Part shown: in pieces, positions 26,350 through 35,567 of the stretch
Position numbering within the stretch: the first letter of the stretch is position 1
Layout: every line of letters begins with the position of its first letter
Source: Candidatus Vicinibacter affinis
Lineage (GTDB): Bacteria > Bacteroidota > Bacteroidia > Chitinophagales > Saprospiraceae
Length of the DNA: 64,000 nt
Direction: 5' to 3'
Assembly: GCA_016714365.1 (NCBI GenBank)
Contig: JADJNH010000005.1
Location: 2,332,501 to 2,396,500 of the forward strand
Notes under the pieces: generated by a model
What the model saw: only the letters and a program-made list of their open reading frames with translations
Told to the model about the DNA's origin: nothing
Databases searched by the model: none
Position numbers and translations under genes: made by a program

Positions 26350-29300
26350 ATGAAATCCGGAATTTTGACTTTTTTTATTTTGTTGGCCTGTCTTTTTGGC
26401 CTTAATGCTCAGACTTTTAATGCAAAACAGGTTCAATCCTCCGCAAAACCAACCTTGGATAGGATTTTTAAGCATTACGAGGTCGTAACATTAAATATCA
26501 AAGAAATCCAATCCTCCTTAAACACCCGTTCAACTGTGAAAAAAATGCAGCTTGATCTGGGTTCAAAATCCTGGCCTTTGGACCTTTTTGAATATGATTT
26601 ATATGGAAAGGATTTCTATTTGTCTGTATCTGACGACCAAGGCGTAACAAGGAGACCAAGAAATAAGGAAATCAAAACCTATAAATCCATTTTAAGAACA
26701 CCAAGGGGAGGTTGGGGTTGTCTTACCCTTACCAACGATTTTTTCAACGGACATGTTGTAGATGCTGGCCAAAGTATCTATTTTGAGATGGTCTACAGTC
26801 TTGACCCAAATGCGCCTAAGAATGAAGTGGTCATTTACAATGAGTCTGATGTGATTCGCAATTCTGGAATAGCCTGCGGATTTGAAGAATATGAAAAAGC
26901 GATGCACTTAAATCCTAATGAAGTGCATACCAATGAAATCAATTCAAGAGGTGTATGCAGAAGCGTGGACATTGCCTTATCCTGTGATAAAACATTACAT
27001 GACAATAAAGGGGGAATTCCACAGGCAGATGCCTTTATGACTTCTGTACTGAACAATGTTCAAACAAATTATGACAATGAATTTGCAGACGCTGTAGAAT
27101 TTACCATCAGCACCATATTTGTGGCCTCTACTGTTGGAGGGGATCCATGGAATGGTTCATCTACTATAAATCAACAACTTGATCAGCACAGGTCTTGGGG
27201 CAACAGTGGCGGATATGGTGGAGCAAGTTATGCAGTGGCCACTAACTGGTCTAAGAAGTGGTCCTCCGGAGCAATCGGTCTTGCGTGGTTGTCAGCAGTA
27301 TGCAGCAGCTTTAGGTATAATGTATGCAGTGATTATGGTGGTAGTGTTGGTGGAGGTTTGAGAGTGCTCCAGGCTCATGAGCTAGGTCACAATTTTAGTT
27401 GTCAGCATGATGCTGCAGGTTCTAATACCATCATGGCACCTTCAGTTAATGGATCAAATACCTGGTCTTCTAATTCTATATCTTCAGTAAATAATTACCT
27501 TCCAGGTCTTGGATGCCTGGGCACTTGTTCAGCCGGTGATGCACCGGTCGCCAATTTTAAAGGGGTTCCAACCTTAGTTTGTGCAACAGGTAAAGTACAA
27601 TTTACTGATTTGTCTACAGGTACGCCCTCTTCATGGTTGTGGACTTTCCCGGGAGGTTCTCCTTTAACATCCACCCAACAAAATCCTTTAGTAACTTATT
27701 CCAACAAAGGGGTTTATGATGTGACGCTGAAGGTTACCAACCAGTTCGGGTCAAATGAAGAAACTTTTAGTCTTTACATAGATGTAGAGGCTAAAGCTGT
27801 TCCAATTTTTACTACAAATGTTACAGACAGAGATCTTACCACCACCAATAATTCCCTAAATGGAGATTCCTATTTATGGTCATTTGGGGATGGAAACAAA
27901 TCTACTGAATTCGAACCCTATCACACCTATGCCGAAGATGGGGTGTATACAGTTGAACTTGCCGTTACCAATCGTTGTGGGACAGTCAAAAAAAATGTGA
28001 AGGTTAATGTGGTAACCCCCAATGAAGCTAATTTTTCATCCGATGTACAGGATGGTTGCTCTGTGCTTAAAGTAAAATACAAGAATCTTTCTTCCAAAAA
28101 TTCAAATACGTTCGAATGGGAGTTCCCTGGTGGAAATCCATCAAAATCAACATTGAAGGAGCCCGTTGTAACCTATACCGAAAAAGGGCAGTTTGATGTT
28201 AAATTAACAGCCTTTAATTCGAGATATCGACATACAAAATACGAAGTTAAGTACATTAAAGTCGACAGCACACCTATTTCAGATTTTGAAGCTGGCGCCC
28301 CATTGGGTAACCTGATTAAGTTTACAAATAAATCAATTGATGCAACAACATACGCATGGGATTTTGGAGATAACTCAAAAAGTTCCGAAACAGAGCCTGA
28401 GCATAATTTTCCTGGGCCGGGTAAGTACAATGTTTGTCTGATCAGTACCGGAAAATGTGGAAAAGACACAACTTGTCAGGAAGTTGAAATTAGCACCACT
28501 TTAAATTCCAGATTCTCCATAGACAACGCAAAAGGTTGCGTGCCATTCGAAGTACAATTTAAAAACAATTCGACAGGGGCTGCAAGCTATGAATGGAGCT
28601 TTCCTGGTGGAAATCCAAGTACCAGTACAGATCCCAATCCAAAGGTTACATACGATAAAGTGGGTATCTACGATGTTACACTAGTGGCAATCAACGGCTC
28701 TGACAAATCTACCTTAAGTCAAACTTCGTTTATTAATGTAGGGGCGGCTCCAATTGCAGAATATCAATCAGTAGTTTCAGGCTATGCAGTTTCCTTCGCC
28801 AATACCTCCAAAAATGGAGGAACTTATTTATGGAATTTCGGTGATATGGAAACCAGTACGGAAGAAAACCCTACACATACCTACAAGGCAGAAGGGGAAT
28901 ATGAGGTTACCATGACTATGACCAATGATTGCGGAATTTCAGAATTGAAGCAAAGAGTCATCGTTTACCTGATTCCAAAAGTTAATTTCTCTTCTTCCAA
29001 AACCCGTATTTGTGCTGGCGATCAAGTGAATTATGTGGATGAATCTTCCAAAGATGTAAACGATTGGAATTGGCAATTTGAAGGGGGGAAACCGGCTACT
29101 TCGATTGATAAAAACCCATCTGTTACTTATGAAAAGCCGGGAATTTACGCAGTGAAACTAACCGTCAAAAATACCAATGGAGAAAATTTTATAACCAAAA
29201 CAAATTACATTGAAGTTATTTCTTCTGTATTGTGTCCAGACAAGACTGGTAAAAAAAGGAAGGTTCAATTAGGAGAAGAAGCTGATCCGGCAAAATCTAT

Positions 29301-29574
29301 CAACAATAGAAATCGATTCAATGCCGAAGTAAATATTTTACCTAACCCGAATAATGGAATTTTCAACATTTCATTGGGACCAATTTCTGCAAATGCTAAA
29401 ATTTCATTGATACTCACAGACATGATGGGACGTGAATTATATGTCAACAGTACACCAGAGATACAGGGAGGTTTCATTAGCATGCATTTAAATTATTTAG
29501 AGTCAGGTACTTATGTTCTGCAATGCAAGCTAGATTCTGACATTGTAACCAGAAAACTGGTAATCACTAAATAA
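26350..29574 (+). CDS. Secreted reprolysin-type metalloprotease with PKD repeats and T9SS type A domain
   Basis: This protein has 1074 residues from the ATG at 26350, which opens a clean signal peptide (MKSGILTFFILLACLFGLNAQ); the frame continues upstream to a GTG without sense. Residues about 195-395 form an M12B-like catalytic domain with HELGHNFSCQHD (His343, His347, His353; Glu344). Ser stands where reprolysins normally have Gly. Seven PKD-type domains follow (about 400-970), alternating between FPGGNP-like and FGDG-like loops. The end (NILPNPNNGIFNISL, DMMGREL, SGTYVLQCKL, TRKLVITK) is a type A T9SS sorting domain. It is therefore exported through the T9SS and probably attached to the surface. 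Confidence 0.92.
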   Translation: MKSGILTFFILLACLFGLNAQTFNAKQVQSSAKPTLDRIFKHYEVVTLNIKEIQSSLNTRSTVKKMQLDLGSKSWPLDLFEYDLYGKDFYLSVSDDQGVTRRPRNKEIKTYKSILRTPRGGWGCLTLTNDFFNGHVVDAGQSIYFEMVYSLDPNAPKNEVVIYNESDVIRNSGIACGFEEYEKAMHLNPNEVHTNEINSRGVCRSVDIALSCDKTLHDNKGGIPQADAFMTSVLNNVQTNYDNEFADAVEFTISTIFVASTVGGDPWNGSSTINQQLDQHRSWGNSGGYGGASYAVATNWSKKWSSGAIGLAWLSAVCSSFRYNVCSDYGGSVGGGLRVLQAHELGHNFSCQHDAAGSNTIMAPSVNGSNTWSSNSISSVNNYLPGLGCLGTCSAGDAPVANFKGVPTLVCATGKVQFTDLSTGTPSSWLWTFPGGSPLTSTQQNPLVTYSNKGVYDVTLKVTNQFGSNEETFSLYIDVEAKAVPIFTTNVTDRDLTTTNNSLNGDSYLWSFGDGNKSTEFEPYHTYAEDGVYTVELAVTNRCGTVKKNVKVNVVTPNEANFSSDVQDGCSVLKVKYKNLSSKNSNTFEWEFPGGNPSKSTLKEPVVTYTEKGQFDVKLTAFNSRYRHTKYEVKYIKVDSTPISDFEAGAPLGNLIKFTNKSIDATTYAWDFGDNSKSSETEPEHNFPGPGKYNVCLISTGKCGKDTTCQEVEISTTLNSRFSIDNAKGCVPFEVQFKNNSTGAASYEWSFPGGNPSTSTDPNPKVTYDKVGIYDVTLVAINGSDKSTLSQTSFINVGAAPIAEYQSVVSGYAVSFANTSKNGGTYLWNFGDMETSTEENPTHTYKAEGEYEVTMTMTNDCGISELKQRVIVYLIPKVNFSSSKTRICAGDQVNYVDESSKDVNDWNWQFEGGKPATSIDKNPSVTYEKPGIYAVKLTVKNTNGENFITKTNYIEVISSVLCPDKTGKKRKVQLGEEADPAKSINNRNRFNAEVNILPNPNNGIFNISLGPISANAKISLILTDMMGRELYVNSTPEIQGGFISMHLNYLESGTYVLQCKLDSDIVTRKLVITK

Positions 29575-29594
29575 AAATAATTTTACATAAAGAA

Positions 29595-29630
29595 TAAAAA
29601 AGCCTTATCGCATCGATAAGGCTTTTTTAT
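29595..29630 (+). terminator. Rho-independent terminator
   Basis: GCCTTATCG (29602-29610), loop CAT, CGATAAGGC (29614-29622) form a perfect 9-bp stem followed by TTTTTTAT and preceded by an A-run, so it could act from both sides. It lies 20 bp after the metalloprotease stop. Confidence 0.9.
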
Positions 29631-29810
29631 TAGCCTAAACAACATTATTCATCATTCGGGTGTCTTAGTTATATTGGTGTTCGATGATTATTTTAAAGGC
29701 TAGATTCCTTTCGAAAAAAGCTATTAAAATAAACTATCTTGTAAAGTTTAGTGGAAGAGCCGTAATTCAAGCAACTTCCTATTTGATATTAATTTTTTTG
29801 ATAATATATT

Positions 29811-29818
29811 TAATTTTG
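29811..29818 (+). promoter_or_regulatory. Candidate -7 promoter element (TAATTTTG)
   Basis: TAATTTTG matches TAnnTTTG, 22 nt before the TTG start at 29841. A TTTG lies 25 nt further upstream (29782-29785), slightly beyond the usual -33 spacing. Confidence 0.45.
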
Positions 29819-29840
29819 GATTTGTTTTCGTTTATAGAGT

Positions 29841-32800
29841 TTGAATAGATTTATTGCAATACTTGTCTTTTGTTTTGTTTTGGCAATTGAATTGTCGGGG
29901 CAGTGGTGCTGCATTGATACGAATTTAGTGATAAAAGATAATCTAACTCAGTCGCTAAGACTCCAAATTTCAGGTGCGATAAACAATGATCTGGCTACTA
30001 CTTCTCAGGGCCTGTGTGGTGTTCGTATAAAATTTGATCATAAATTCATAGGTGATCTTACTATCAATTTAACTTCTCCGTCAGGTCAGACCATTGGACT
30101 AATAGGTCCTGTAGGAGATTCTGGTTTTACGTTTTTTTCAAAGTGGAACGTAACCTTTGTTCCATGTGCCCAAAAGGCAGTGCCGGATGTTGGCTTTAAA
30201 GCAAAATGGGATAATCTTCAGTTTTGGGGTATTCTTGGGCAGTTTTTTAATGGCACTTATTATCCTAATAAGGGATGTTTGGAAGACTTTGATTTAGGCA
30301 GTGTGAATGGTACCTGGACGCTTACCCTAATTGATAATGACAAGGGTTATGAGGGAAATATTGAAAGCTTTTGTCTTTTGTTTTGTGACAATTCTGGTAT
30401 TTCTTGCAATACATGCAGCCCGAATGGAGGGTATTTTGATCAAACCTCCATTAGTTATTGTGAAAACAGTCCGGATCTAAACCTACTCATTCGACCCATC
30501 CAACCAAGCTTCATTCCGGATTCGACAATTTATGCATATGAGTTTTTAATAAGTTCCGGTGACCTTATAAATCAAAAGACAAATTCACTTGATTTTAGAA
30601 ATTACCCTCCCGGCAATTATGAGATTTGTGCGATTTCATACCTTAAGGCTGACAGTTTGAAAATACCGAAAGGAGGTCAGGGAACTAAATTATCGGAATT
30701 CAAAAATGACTTGGCGGCAAACAGAAGTGGAACATGCGCAGAATTGTCTAAAAATTGCATCGATCTTAAAATCAACAAAGTTCCACCAACGCTGGATTTT
30801 AATGCTTTTATTTGTCGAGGCGATAGTTTTATACTGGACAGTATTTCCTATTTTTTAGAAGGAATTTACTCAATTAAGTATACTTCACAGGATGCCTGTG
30901 ATTCAATTGTGAATTTGAATTTAAAGTTTGTAGATTTAAAAGCTCAAATTGTAAATCCTTTGCCGGAGATTAATTGCTTAAATCCGGTTGTAACCTTGGA
31001 TGTGTCAGGATCCACTTTACCTCCAGGAACTGAAATTAAGTGGACAACACCCGATGGACAATTTTCAGATCTTTCTGATTTGCTCAGACCCAAAATTAAT
31101 AAGGCAGGGACTTATAAAGTTTTACTAACCAAAGGTCAATGTGCTGATTCTCTGGAATTCTCGATTGCCAAAACTGGGACACCACCAGAATTGCAAGTTA
31201 CAACTGATACACTCAACTGTTTAAAATCTTCAATTGTTGCCAAGGCCAATACGAATGTAATCAATCCATTCTGGGTTTGGCGTGATAACCTGGGGAATGT
31301 TTTGAGAAATTCCGATACACTCACTATTAATAAACCGGGAATATATTCAGTTCAAGTAACCGACCAATCAGGGTGTTCAAATCTTCAGATAATAAATATA
31401 TTGGAAGATAAAACACGGCCGGTAATTAACCCATTGGCAACGACTATTACTTGCCGAATGGATTCATCTTTATTGACCTTTACGAGCTCAGACAGTATTC
31501 TAAAGTACAGTTGGTCAGGTCCTTCAATGGTGTACAATTCAGGTCTGATTAATTATGTTAAAATTCCAGGATTGTATAAACTCGAGGCAACTGGTAAGAA
31601 TGGCTGTGTTGCAGAAGAATTTGTACAAGTGAAAGAGGCCATAAATATTCCTGACTTTAAATATGATGTGGATACATTGACTTGTTCTGATAGTCTGGTA
31701 AGAATTATTCCGATAATAAATTCTCCTTTGGAATTAATTGAATTTTCCGGACCGGACAGTTTTATTACCAATGAATTTGCACCATGGGTAAATAAGTCCG
31801 GAATTTATAAGGTAAAAATAATTGATACTGCTGGCTGCACATTGGATACCTTTTTAATAGTTCCTGAAAATAAGGAAGCGCCGGAATTTAGTTTGCTTGG
31901 AGAAGAATTAAATTGCGGGGAGGACAGTATTCAAATAATGTTAAATCATACCAACTTTCCTTTACAAGCATTTCAATACAGTTGGGATGGGCCGATTGGT
32001 TTTATTTCAAATCAGCAAAACCCATGGGTAAGACAAAAAGGAAATTATAAAGTTATTGTCACTGCTCCTAATGGTTGTGTTTCAGAAGATACCATCACCA
32101 TATTCGAGGATAAGAACAGACCGGTAATTGATCTGACTGCACCTGAAATAAATTGTAGAGATACCTCCATTAATATTCAATCCAATTCAGCAACAGCCGT
32201 TCAATTTAATTGGCGTGGCCCATCCAACTTCATCAGTTCTCAGAAAAACCCATCCATCACTCAAGGTGGAATTTATATGGTCACGGTAACTGCCGCAAAT
32301 GGATGTACCTCAGAAAAATCTATTGAAGTTATTGAAAATAAAAGATTGGGGATCGGGAATGTTCGAGGGGATACAATTAATTGCAATCGGGATTCATCCT
32401 TTATTTTTGTCCAAACGGTTGTACAAATAGACACTTTTGAATGGTCGGGTCCATTGAATTTTAGTTCATCCACTTTAGAGCCTACAGTTGGAATAGGTGG
32501 TTGGTATTATTTATTTGCCAGAGCAATCAATGGTTGCATTTCACGAGATTCTGTATTTGTTGTAGAAGATACCATGAAGCCCGCAATCCTCTTAGAAGCT
32601 GACTCCATCACCTGTGATAAGGCATTTGCCAATATAATCACAACTGTAAATGATTCAATTGCAGATTTTATTTGGGTGTTGCCGACTATGGATACTTCAA
32701 GAACCCAAAATTTGCGAACTAATTTAGAAGGTATTCATACTTTGTATGTAACAAGTTCTAATGGTTGTTCTAATTCAAAAGAAATATTTATCCAATCCTC

Positions 32801-35234
32801 AAAGGACAAACCTATATTGAATTTAATGTCTGACACCATTACCTGTAAGTCCAATGCAGCATTTATTCGAAATTCTTCATCCAGTGCAACTGATCGCTAT
32901 TTATGGGAGCGCCCGGATAAATCAATTGATACAAATAAAATAATCACCACTGATATCACTGGATGGCATTTAGTGACCGTAACTAATTCATTGGGCTGTA
33001 TCAATGTGGATTCTATTTTTGTAGTAAGTAATGTAGTTAAACCGTCCATTTCATTCTCAGATACCTTTTTTAATTGTAAAAATGTTCAAAATGCCTGTCT
33101 CAAAATTTTAAGTACTTCAACTTTGGATTCTATAGATTGGACGAATCCAATGGGTGTAAAAAGTTCAGGTAATGAAATTTGTAATCCCTTATCCGGATTT
33201 TATAAAGTGACTGTGTCAGATGAATTTGGATGTAAAAATTCGGATTCAGTTTTTGTAAAATACGATACTAACTTTTCAATAATATCATTTAGCCTGGATA
33301 CCATTAATTGTAAAGTGTCTCATGCGACTTTAAATTTAATAACGCAAGATTCTGTTTCCAAAATTGATTGGTTTGGCGCTTCAAACGTAATTCCAGTTTC
33401 AAGAAATAAATATGAATTTGGTTTGCCAGGACGCTACCTTGCCAGAATTGAAGGTGTAAATTTTTGTACATTGGATACCTTTTTTGATGTCAGGGCAGAT
33501 ACTTCAAATCCAATTTTTATTCTCACCGCGGATACTATAAATTGCTCACAACCAAGAGCCATGTTAAAAGTCGTTTCAATTGATTCAAACTTAAATTTCA
33601 ATTGGACATTTCCAGATGGAACCCAGTATTTTGGAAATCCGGTAACGGCATTAGAAGGAGGCATACATTTCGTTAAGGTAACCTCACAAAGAAATTATTG
33701 TTCTGGATTTGATTCAGTTAGAGTGGTTGTAGATACTATACATCCCGATGTATTTGCCGTTGATGCATCCCTGCCTTGTAATTCAGATTCTATTCAATTA
33801 AAGGTTAGCTCGAATTGTAGTGATCCAATTTTTATTTGGACCGGTCCAAATAGATTTTTTGCCTCTGAACAAAATCCTTTTGCAAAGGATACTGGAACCT
33901 ATAATGTATTTGTTATTTGTAAGAACAAATGCTCTGCGCAAACGAGTATTAAATTGGATAATGTTAAGACATTTCCGAATTTTATAGTTTCCGGAGGTGC
34001 AATTAACTGTTTGCAGGATTCTTTGCAATTGAAGCTGCAGATACAAAGTCAGGATTCACTAATTTCCTGGAGAGGGCCATCACAATTTTTTTCAAAAACT
34101 TCTGAGCCATTTGTCAATATTCCGGGAGCTTATACAGTCAGTGTTATCAATCTTGATGGATGTCGAAAAGACAGTACTGTTTTTGTTTCAATGGATACCT
34201 TAAAACCAGATTTTACAATTTTTCAATTGGATTCATTTAAATGCAATCAAAGACAAGTAAGACTTTTGGGGTTGGTGAATGATTCTGTGTCCGTTTTTGA
34301 ATATTTATGGTCCAGTATCAACGGAAGAATCGTAAGTATTAATAATGTTAATACAGTTTTGATTGAATCTGAAGGCGAATATGAACTCGAGGTTAAGAAT
34401 AAGTTGAATGGTTGTGTTTCGACTAGAAAATTTGTGGTCAATGAGGCTTCAAGAAGTCTCGACGGAGTAGAAGTGGTAATCGATGGACCTAGTTGTTTTG
34501 GAATTGAGGACGGAAAGATTTTAGTGAAAAATGTGCTTGGCGGAAAGCCACCTTATTCAGTCTCCCTGGATGGCTTGAACTTTAATTTAAATACAGAATT
34601 CAGAAACCTCCGTCCAGGTAATCAAAGGATTTACATTAAAGATGCATTTGGTTGTACTTATGATACTTTAGTGACTATTGTTGAGAAACCAGAGTTGAGT
34701 TTAAAAGTATTCAAGGATACCACTATTTTATTGGGACAAACAGCATTTATAACAGGCTTCACCAATGTGGATACCAATCTGGCAAAGAAGATAGAATGGA
34801 TGCCATCTGAATCAATATTTTGCCCAAACTGTATAGAGACCTATGCTAAGCCATTAAAAACTACACGTTATAGGCTACACATTATTGATGAAAATGGTTG
34901 TGAGATTTCCGATGATCTTACCATATCAGTAATTACGGAGCCCAGGATTTTTATTCCGGATGTCTTCAGTCCAAATGGCGATAAAATTAATGATCAGGTA
35001 AATTTGGTAACTGGAGAGGATATACTGAAGGTAAAAAAATATGAGATCTACGACCGATGGGGGAATAAAGTTTTTGGGGCCTATGATTATGATCCTAAGC
35101 AAGTAGAATTAGGATGGGATGGGACTTTAAATGGTCAGGCTGTTAACCCTGGCGTTTTTGTTTATTTAATTGAGGCCCTTTCAGTCAATGGAAGTTCGGT
35201 TTATAAAAAAGGAAGCCTGACTCTTGTCAGATAG
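29841..35234 (+). CDS. Giant T9SS type B surface protein with about 15 Ig-like repeats
   Basis: This protein has 1797 residues. A TTG start (29841) is forced by an in-frame TAG just upstream and is followed by a signal peptide (cut near LSGQ). Residues about 22-190 resemble a proprotein convertase P-domain (LTINLTSPSGQ, GTWTLTLIDNDKGYEGNIESF). From about 368 to 1537 there are 15 tandem repeats of about 78 residues. Each has an early NC or TC, a central W, often W.GP, a G.Y.V turn and a late NGC, so one disulfide per unit is likely. One SprB-like repeat follows, then a gliding motility-associated C-terminal domain (FIPDVFSPNGDKINDQV, YDRWGNKVF, NPGVFVYLIE). Probable adhesin or stalk-like surface fibre. 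Confidence 0.9.
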   Translation: MNRFIAILVFCFVLAIELSGQWCCIDTNLVIKDNLTQSLRLQISGAINNDLATTSQGLCGVRIKFDHKFIGDLTINLTSPSGQTIGLIGPVGDSGFTFFSKWNVTFVPCAQKAVPDVGFKAKWDNLQFWGILGQFFNGTYYPNKGCLEDFDLGSVNGTWTLTLIDNDKGYEGNIESFCLLFCDNSGISCNTCSPNGGYFDQTSISYCENSPDLNLLIRPIQPSFIPDSTIYAYEFLISSGDLINQKTNSLDFRNYPPGNYEICAISYLKADSLKIPKGGQGTKLSEFKNDLAANRSGTCAELSKNCIDLKINKVPPTLDFNAFICRGDSFILDSISYFLEGIYSIKYTSQDACDSIVNLNLKFVDLKAQIVNPLPEINCLNPVVTLDVSGSTLPPGTEIKWTTPDGQFSDLSDLLRPKINKAGTYKVLLTKGQCADSLEFSIAKTGTPPELQVTTDTLNCLKSSIVAKANTNVINPFWVWRDNLGNVLRNSDTLTINKPGIYSVQVTDQSGCSNLQIINILEDKTRPVINPLATTITCRMDSSLLTFTSSDSILKYSWSGPSMVYNSGLINYVKIPGLYKLEATGKNGCVAEEFVQVKEAINIPDFKYDVDTLTCSDSLVRIIPIINSPLELIEFSGPDSFITNEFAPWVNKSGIYKVKIIDTAGCTLDTFLIVPENKEAPEFSLLGEELNCGEDSIQIMLNHTNFPLQAFQYSWDGPIGFISNQQNPWVRQKGNYKVIVTAPNGCVSEDTITIFEDKNRPVIDLTAPEINCRDTSINIQSNSATAVQFNWRGPSNFISSQKNPSITQGGIYMVTVTAANGCTSEKSIEVIENKRLGIGNVRGDTINCNRDSSFIFVQTVVQIDTFEWSGPLNFSSSTLEPTVGIGGWYYLFARAINGCISRDSVFVVEDTMKPAILLEADSITCDKAFANIITTVNDSIADFIWVLPTMDTSRTQNLRTNLEGIHTLYVTSSNGCSNSKEIFIQSSKDKPILNLMSDTITCKSNAAFIRNSSSSATDRYLWERPDKSIDTNKIITTDITGWHLVTVTNSLGCINVDSIFVVSNVVKPSISFSDTFFNCKNVQNACLKILSTSTLDSIDWTNPMGVKSSGNEICNPLSGFYKVTVSDEFGCKNSDSVFVKYDTNFSIISFSLDTINCKVSHATLNLITQDSVSKIDWFGASNVIPVSRNKYEFGLPGRYLARIEGVNFCTLDTFFDVRADTSNPIFILTADTINCSQPRAMLKVVSIDSNLNFNWTFPDGTQYFGNPVTALEGGIHFVKVTSQRNYCSGFDSVRVVVDTIHPDVFAVDASLPCNSDSIQLKVSSNCSDPIFIWTGPNRFFASEQNPFAKDTGTYNVFVICKNKCSAQTSIKLDNVKTFPNFIVSGGAINCLQDSLQLKLQIQSQDSLISWRGPSQFFSKTSEPFVNIPGAYTVSVINLDGCRKDSTVFVSMDTLKPDFTIFQLDSFKCNQRQVRLLGLVNDSVSVFEYLWSSINGRIVSINNVNTVLIESEGEYELEVKNKLNGCVSTRKFVVNEASRSLDGVEVVIDGPSCFGIEDGKILVKNVLGGKPPYSVSLDGLNFNLNTEFRNLRPGNQRIYIKDAFGCTYDTLVTIVEKPELSLKVFKDTTILLGQTAFITGFTNVDTNLAKKIEWMPSESIFCPNCIETYAKPLKTTRYRLHIIDENGCEISDDLTISVITEPRIFIPDVFSPNGDKINDQVNLVTGEDILKVKKYEIYDRWGNKVFGAYDYDPKQVELGWDGTLNGQAVNPGVFVYLIEALSVNGSSVYKKGSLTLVR

Positions 35235-35567
35235 AATAAAAATTTAAATTTATTTTTTAATTAGTTGATAATTAATGCTCTAGCTTAAAATTTAGTTTTT
35301 TGATCTCTAAATTTAAAATTTTTCATTAAAAAAATCTTCAGCGTTGCAACGGATATCATATTTGTGGGGTCTTATTGTTAGCCGAAAAGATTGGCCTGAT
35401 TATAGTTAATTCGTTAATAGGTTTGCTGGAACATATGAGTTGTATTTTTAATCTTAATATATTCTTGCAATTTTATTTGTAAATTGTTGTTAATCAGTGT
35501 ACTTTTATTCGGCTTTTCAGGAGCTCGTATATAATTTAATTTAATGTATAAGTCAAACAAAAACAAT
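35235..35567. other. AT-rich intergenic region between two giant surface-protein genes
   Basis: No gene or known RNA is seen in these 333 bases. The only structure is a weak 8-bp inverted repeat AAATTTAG / CTAAATTT (35288-35295 and 35307-35314) without a U-run directly after it. It may contain the promoter of the next gene, but no TAnnTTTG element with good spacing was found. Confidence 0.6.

Noticed and set aside
30940..34455. Possible CRISPR or short tandem repeat array within the giant surface gene
   Set aside because: The periodicity exists at protein level (about 78 residues) with diverged DNA; it lies in one continuous coding frame, so it is a domain array.
35288..35314. Inverted repeat AAATTTAG/CTAAATTT as a terminator of the 1797-residue gene
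   Set aside because: The stem is only 8 A/T-rich pairs and is not followed by a U-run; too weak to call.
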